Below, in pieces: positions 59,993 to 64,000 of a stretch of 64,000 nt of DNA. Source of the DNA: JABWBD01 sp040768665 (GTDB lineage: Bacteria > Planctomycetota > Planctomycetia > Pirellulales > Thermoguttaceae); contig JAXGMN010000028.1 in the NCBI GenBank assembly GCA_040768665.1, positions 117,280 to 181,279 of the forward strand, in the 5' to 3' direction. A program made the position numbers and the translations under genes. How positions within the stretch are numbered: position 1 is the stretch's first letter; each line of letters starts with the position of its first letter. The notes under the pieces are model-generated. The model did not search any database, had not been told where the DNA came from, and was given only the letters and a program-made list of their open reading frames with translations.

Positions 59993-62779
59993 TCAGTCCA
60001 CCCACGCCGAGAAGATGGAGTCGCGGGAGTCCCACCAGTCGCTGCCGAACATCGAGTCGACGAGTTGCTGTCCCGTAACGACCACCAGGCCGTCCAAGGG
60101 ATTGGAGTCCCATGCCATGTTGCCGTCCCAGCCCCAAGGATTGCGTAAGGTGACCGAAACGGGCACGCCGTTGATCGTATTCACCTGTTCGACCATGTAG
60201 CCGTGTTTCCGGATAAGTGGCGCCCCGGCGGCAGGCTCGTTGATCCCGATGGCGACTGCCTTGCCTTGGGCCAGCTCGTTCCGGATATAGTTCAGCGCAT
60301 CGCCGGGATCGCCGAAGTTGTCGCCGGTGACCGATTGGCCGTGGATGCCTTCGAACCCTTCGTCACACACTCCGTCGGCCAGCGAAGCATAGGTCGCTGA
60401 GCCGTCGCGGAAGAGGGTGTATGCCTTCTCCACGATCGCGACCCAGAGGCACCCTTGTTCGCCAAAACCGGCGTACTCGTTGACGCCCCAAAACGTGTTG
60501 CCCCACTCGTCCACGTGTTGCGGCAGGTCCGCGTCGATGCGATAGTGTCGGAATCCGGATGCCGAGCCGAGGTTGACCGAATAGGTGCCGTCGCCGAGAT
60601 CCACGACCAGGCGCCGGATGAAGTCAGGGTTCGTCTTGGCGGCGGCCCCCAGCGGCGCCAACAGCCAGCAATCGCCCACATCGCCCTGCCGGATGTCACG
60701 CTGGCCCGGCCCGGTGTCGGCGAAGAGGGGGCGACTACCGAAGTTCATGTAGGGATTCGCTTCCAGAGGATCCCAGATGTCGTCGCCATCCAAGGTCACG
60801 TCGGCCGTATTGTCGAACCCTTCGCAATAGAGCGCGCTCTCGCCGGCCTCCACGTCCATTCCGGAATCGTAGGCATAGGCTTGTTTGCGATCGCCCCGGA
60901 AGACGTCGACTCCGCTGCGACCGTAGAGGACGTCGTCGGTGTCGCCGTCGATGGCAACCAATACATCGTCGCCATCTCCGCCGTCGAGCGCGTCGCTGCC
61001 GCTGCCGGCGTAGAGATTGTCATTGCCGTTTTCGCCCCAGAGGTGGTCGCTGCCGTCTTCGCCATAGAGCCGGTCGTCGCCGGCGCCGCCGTAGAGCCAG
61101 TCGATGTCCGCGCCGCCGCGAAGCACGTCACGGCCGCCGAGCCCCCGGATCTCGTTCGGCTCCGCGTTGCCCGTGATGGTGTCGTTGAACTCGGTGCCGA
61201 TCACATTGTCGATGGGGTGCCAGACCGTCAGCTTGAGCTGGGCGTTGAGCGTCTGGTGGGTCCAGGGTACGGAGAGATCCAGGGCCACGCCCGCGGCCAG
61301 GCCGCTGAAGTCCAGCGTGTCGATTTGACGGACGAACTCGCCGGCGACCCAAGCCCCGTTGCTGGGATCGATCACGGTGTCATCGCCGAGCTTGCCGCTG
61401 CCGCTGAAGCGGTAGACGTCGTTGCCGGCGCCGCCCACGAGCCTGTCGTCGCCGGCGCCGCCGGTGAGCGTGTCGTGGCCGCCGAGCCCTTGCAGGCGAT
61501 TGGCGCGGCTATTGCCCTCGATCGAATCGTCATACTGGGTGCCGATCACGTCGTCGATGGCGGCCGTGTATGGCGACTTGTTGAGCATCAGTTGATCGTT
61601 GATGAACTCCGTCCGGTAGGAATAGATGGGCGTGACGGAGGGATCGTCGAAGAGGCGGACCTTGACTCCCTTCGCCATCCCGCTGAAATCGAGCGTGTTT
61701 CTTCCCCCGAGGTCCAGAATCGTATCGGCTCCCAGCGTCTCGGAGCCTGCGAAACGGTAGCAGTCGTCGTGGCCGCCGCCGTCGAGTGTGTCGTGGCCTG
61801 TGCCGCCTTCGAGGACGTCGTCGCCTGGGCCGCCCACCAGCGTGTCGTCGCCGCCGAGGCCGGCGAGCGTGTCGCGCCCGCCACGCCCGTCCAAGCGATT
61901 GGCCCGGCTGTTGCCCTCGATCGAATCGCCGTATCGCGTGCCAATCACGTCGTCGATGGCCGCCGAAAGGGGACTCTTGTTGAGCAACAACTGGTCGTTG
62001 ATGAACTCGGTCTGGTAGGCGTAGATGGGCGTGACGGAGGGATCGTCCAAGAGGCGGACTTTGACTCCCTTCGCCATCCCGCTGAAATCCAAAGTGTTCT
62101 TGCCAACCCGGTCCCGGATCGTGTCGCAGCCCAGGTTCCCCGAGCCGGTGAAACGGTAGCAGTCGTCATAGCCGCCGCCGATGAGCGTGTCGCGGCCTGA
62201 GCCGCCTTCCAGGACGTCGTTCTGGGGGCCGCCGGCGAGCGTGTCGTTGCCGAGACCACCAATGAGCGTGTCGTTGCCTGCGCCGCCGTGGAGTTTGTCC
62301 GATCCTCGGCCGCCCTTGAGCGTGTCGTCGCCGCCGCCGCCGTGCAGCGTGTCATTGCCGAGGCCCCCATCGAGATCGTCAGCGTTGGACCCGCCGCGGA
62401 GCACATCATGGCCTCCGCCACCTTGGGCGGTGCAGGAGATGCCGGTTTGGTTCTCGAACGTGTCGTTGAAGTCACTGCCGTGGAAGATGATCTGTCCACC
62501 CCGACGCAGTGGATTGAACGTCCACGAGGCGGCGCCGCCCGCGCCGGCAGACTCAATCACGATTTTCGGCGAGATGGACCTGCCGCCTTCGCACACCGTG
62601 ACCTTGTCGCCCAGGGGATCGGCGTAGATATGGATATCCGCGCCGAGGAGGTTCACGCTCGCGGACAGGAGCTGGCGGCGTTCCAGGTTTTCGAAACGAC
62701 ACTGCCGTAGCCGGCGATTGACGTGGGTCCTGCGATTCCCCTTGGCTTTGCGATTCCGAAACAGGGCTGCGAATCTCAT
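59993..62779 (-). CDS. LEPR-XLL / RTX-repeat / calpain-like cysteine protease
   Basis: 928 residues. GGAGAAATACC precedes ATG. The LEPR-XLL export signal reads FENLERRQLLSA (29-40). From about 105 to 640 there are many calcium-binding RTX nonapeptides (GGxGxDxLx, for example GGLGNDTLHGGGGDDTLKG), including a near-duplicated ~140-residue block with NTLDFSGMAKGVKVRL and PIYxYxTEFINDQL. The C-terminal ~250 residues are a calpain C2 domain: catalytic Cys704 in DVGDCWLLAP, His859 in KHGYMVE, and a conserved N-P-W-G (about 880). Calcium binding by the RTX part probably folds or activates the protease after export. Such an architecture is rare. Confidence 0.88.
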   Translation of the reverse strand: MRFAALFRNRKAKGNRRTHVNRRLRQCRFENLERRQLLSASVNLLGADIHIYADPLGDKVTVCEGGRSISPKIVIESAGAGGAASWTFNPLRRGGQIIFHGSDFNDTFENQTGISCTAQGGGGHDVLRGGSNADDLDGGLGNDTLHGGGGDDTLKGGRGSDKLHGGAGNDTLIGGLGNDTLAGGPQNDVLEGGSGRDTLIGGGYDDCYRFTGSGNLGCDTIRDRVGKNTLDFSGMAKGVKVRLLDDPSVTPIYAYQTEFINDQLLLNKSPLSAAIDDVIGTRYGDSIEGNSRANRLDGRGGRDTLAGLGGDDTLVGGPGDDVLEGGTGHDTLDGGGHDDCYRFAGSETLGADTILDLGGRNTLDFSGMAKGVKVRLFDDPSVTPIYSYRTEFINDQLMLNKSPYTAAIDDVIGTQYDDSIEGNSRANRLQGLGGHDTLTGGAGDDRLVGGAGNDVYRFSGSGKLGDDTVIDPSNGAWVAGEFVRQIDTLDFSGLAAGVALDLSVPWTHQTLNAQLKLTVWHPIDNVIGTEFNDTITGNAEPNEIRGLGGRDVLRGGADIDWLYGGAGDDRLYGEDGSDHLWGENGNDNLYAGSGSDALDGGDGDDVLVAIDGDTDDVLYGRSGVDVFRGDRKQAYAYDSGMDVEAGESALYCEGFDNTADVTLDGDDIWDPLEANPYMNFGSRPLFADTGPGQRDIRQGDVGDCWLLAPLGAAAKTNPDFIRRLVVDLGDGTYSVNLGSASGFRHYRIDADLPQHVDEWGNTFWGVNEYAGFGEQGCLWVAIVEKAYTLFRDGSATYASLADGVCDEGFEGIHGQSVTGDNFGDPGDALNYIRNELAQGKAVAIGINEPAAGAPLIRKHGYMVEQVNTINGVPVSVTLRNPWGWDGNMAWDSNPLDGLVVVTGQQLVDSMFGSDWWDSRDSIFSAWVD

Positions 62780-64000
62780 GGTATTTCTCCTGCTCCCGGC
62801 TGGTTACTTGGACTGCTGACCCAATGCCCTTTGCTTTGGGGGCCGCTGAAAAAGACAGGCACCCCAACATCTTCTATTTCGCCGCACTGCAAACCACCGC
62901 GGCTTGCGGAGCCGGCTCCCCATCGCAGGCCTTTTCAACAGCCTCCTTTGGCTCGCGCGTCCGCATCGACTACTGGCGCGCCGCGGACTGTGACGGCTCT
63001 AAGCGACGATTCTCCACAACCTGTGCGGGTGTCCCGACGTACGATTCTTCGATGGGACCACCCCCCCATTCCCTGCCCCCCACGAACGAAAACCGACCGG
63101 CACGATCAATCTTCTGTTGGCAATATGGCTGTTTGTTCGTCTGGGCCGACAACAATCATCCCTTTTCAAGAAGCTGATCTCCCCGTTTGCAGAAGCGATG
63201 CAGGAGGCCATTGGACTCGGCAAGCCTGAATCACAGGCTGAACATGGAGTTCTCGTCGCACGGGTCGGCGTCCACGCCCTGGCGACCGGCGAGGCGATCT
63301 CGGAAGGTGCTTTCGGGGGGGCGTGCCGAAGGTCTGGCGGGGTGGCCCTGCTTGGGTTGCCCGCGCCCAGCGTATTCGGCTGCTTTCGGTGTGGCACTGC
63401 TTGGCGTTGAATGTGCGAACCATACGAACCGGGCTCACCACAACGCCAAGCAGTGTTGCTCCCCGGACGACCGCTCCATCAGAACCGCTCTGCGTTGCGG
63501 ACGCCCAAGGAGATCGCTTCGCGCTGCTTCGTCTCCTCGCGGGTTTCGATGCTCGTGATTTGGGCGCGTGCTGCCGAGCGACTCGCTGCTTGGAATGGAA
63601 AAGCTACCTCATCAGAATCGCGATTCCGCCGCCCCGAGCGAATCAACGTCATTTCAGGAAAGCGAAAGCGAGACGCCAGATCCTGCTCCGCTTGATCACT
63701 GCTTGCGATTGTGGCAAGCGATTCTCGTATGGAGAATCGATTCAATCGCAAGCAGTGGCACACAAACGCGTCGGTCGGCCAAGTTCGAAGAGAAACCATA
63801 GGCAAGGGGGAAAAACAAGAAAGTCGAAACACGGACGCAGCCGAGCGCCTTGGCCGCCGCCACCGCGTGCCGCCGCGCCGCTTCCACGATTTCAGACTCG
63901 TAGCGCAATGGACTACGCTTGCCCGCTTGCGGCCAAAAGCGGCAGGGGATACGCTGACATTCCGCCGTCCATGCTTCCGCCGTACAATCCTCAAGCCGAA
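62780..64000. other. Right-end region without a convincing gene
   Basis: Apart from the palindrome at 63396-63454 no feature is supported. Several short open frames exist but lack ribosome binding sites or domain patterns. A minus-strand frame near 63696-63908 (MRYESEIVEAARRHAVAAAKAL) is weakly protein-like. A gene could begin beyond the window. Confidence 0.5.
63396..63454. repeat. Inverted repeat with 14-bp perfect arms
   Basis: ACTGCTTGGCGTTG (63396-63409) and its exact complement (63441-63454) enclose 31 bases. No T-run follows. It probably belongs to a dispersed planctomycete repeat family. Confidence 0.7.

Noticed and set aside
57988..60078. Plus-strand open frame of nearly 700 codons opposite the acetolactate synthase gene
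   Set aside because: The minus-strand TPP enzyme is unambiguous; the opposite frame is Arg/His-rich and lacks any motif.
60455..62200. Long plus-strand frame opposite the RTX region
   Set aside because: It is generated by the repeated GGxGxDxL codons read on the other strand; its Ala/Val repeats are mirror images of the RTX units.
62723..63410. Several open frames near the right end
   Set aside because: Short, without ribosome binding sites or recognisable motifs; overlapping on both strands.
1..64000. tRNA, rRNA, tmRNA and prophage signatures
   Set aside because: Scanned for conserved tRNA T-loop patterns, rRNA segments and phage structural genes by eye; none found.

Overview
The window is a high-GC chromosomal segment of a planctomycete (Planctomycetota, probably Pirellulales-like). 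The evidence is the density of planctomycete-typical families: a DUF1559 prepilin-like protein with an H-X9-D motif, a LEPR-XLL export signal, several small ECF-type sigma factors, four Hanks-type kinases or kinase relatives (one with WD40 repeats), FlgI-like, PmoA-like (DUF6807) and DUF4058 proteins, and abundant short palindromic repeats between genes. No rRNA, tRNA, CRISPR array or prophage was seen.

Positions 1-25650 are a regulatory and accessory region. It holds repeat-rich DNA (1-1469), a cluster of envelope or stress-like genes (two YbjN-like proteins, an ECF sigma factor, a caspase-like peptidase with a PDZ domain, an ARPP-1 protein, a TPR lipoprotein), and a family of zinc-ribbon/membrane genes, one of them split by a complete IS66-family element with 16-bp inverted repeats and an 8-bp target duplication. 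Next come a sigma factor fused to a kinase-type N-terminal module, a WD40 kinase and another sigma factor. A minus-strand pair follows: a receiver-kinase-HPt protein and a pseudokinase-HPt protein, which look like a hybrid of two-component and Ser/Thr-kinase signalling. Several genes here are damaged: a truncated hydrolase, a serpin with a frameshift and an internal deletion, and single-base homopolymer frameshifts.

Positions 26200-43260 are more conserved: a FlgI-like/HEAT lipoprotein, SMC, a PspA/IM30 protein, an alpha-galactosidase-like hydrolase, a pair of M16 peptidases (one active, one lacking the zinc site), a membrane-anchored TPR protein, an RluD-type pseudouridine synthase, a MacB/LolD-type ATPase and a TolC-like channel. 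Candidate sigma70 promoters of the form TTGCRN-N17/18-TANANT precede several of these genes.

Positions 43200-64000 hold a large receptor-like kinase, a PmoA-like protein, a response regulator fused to a GHKL ATPase domain, and then a compact type VII secretion-like operon (49516-54618): a WXG100-like protein, a helical 210-residue protein, a 78-residue protein and a 1312-residue three-domain FtsK/EccC-like ATPase with coiled coils in place of FHA domains. After it come a Uma2-type nuclease, an alpha-L-fucosidase, a DUF4058 protein, an acetolactate synthase and a LEPR-XLL/RTX/calpain protease. Two intergenic loci in this part carry hairpin units repeating at exactly 70 bp.

The items most likely to be new are the type VII-like operon with its unusual ATPase, the receiver-kinase-HPt/pseudokinase-HPt pair, the 70-bp hairpin arrays, and a promoter-like element shared by three genes, one of which encodes a sigma factor.
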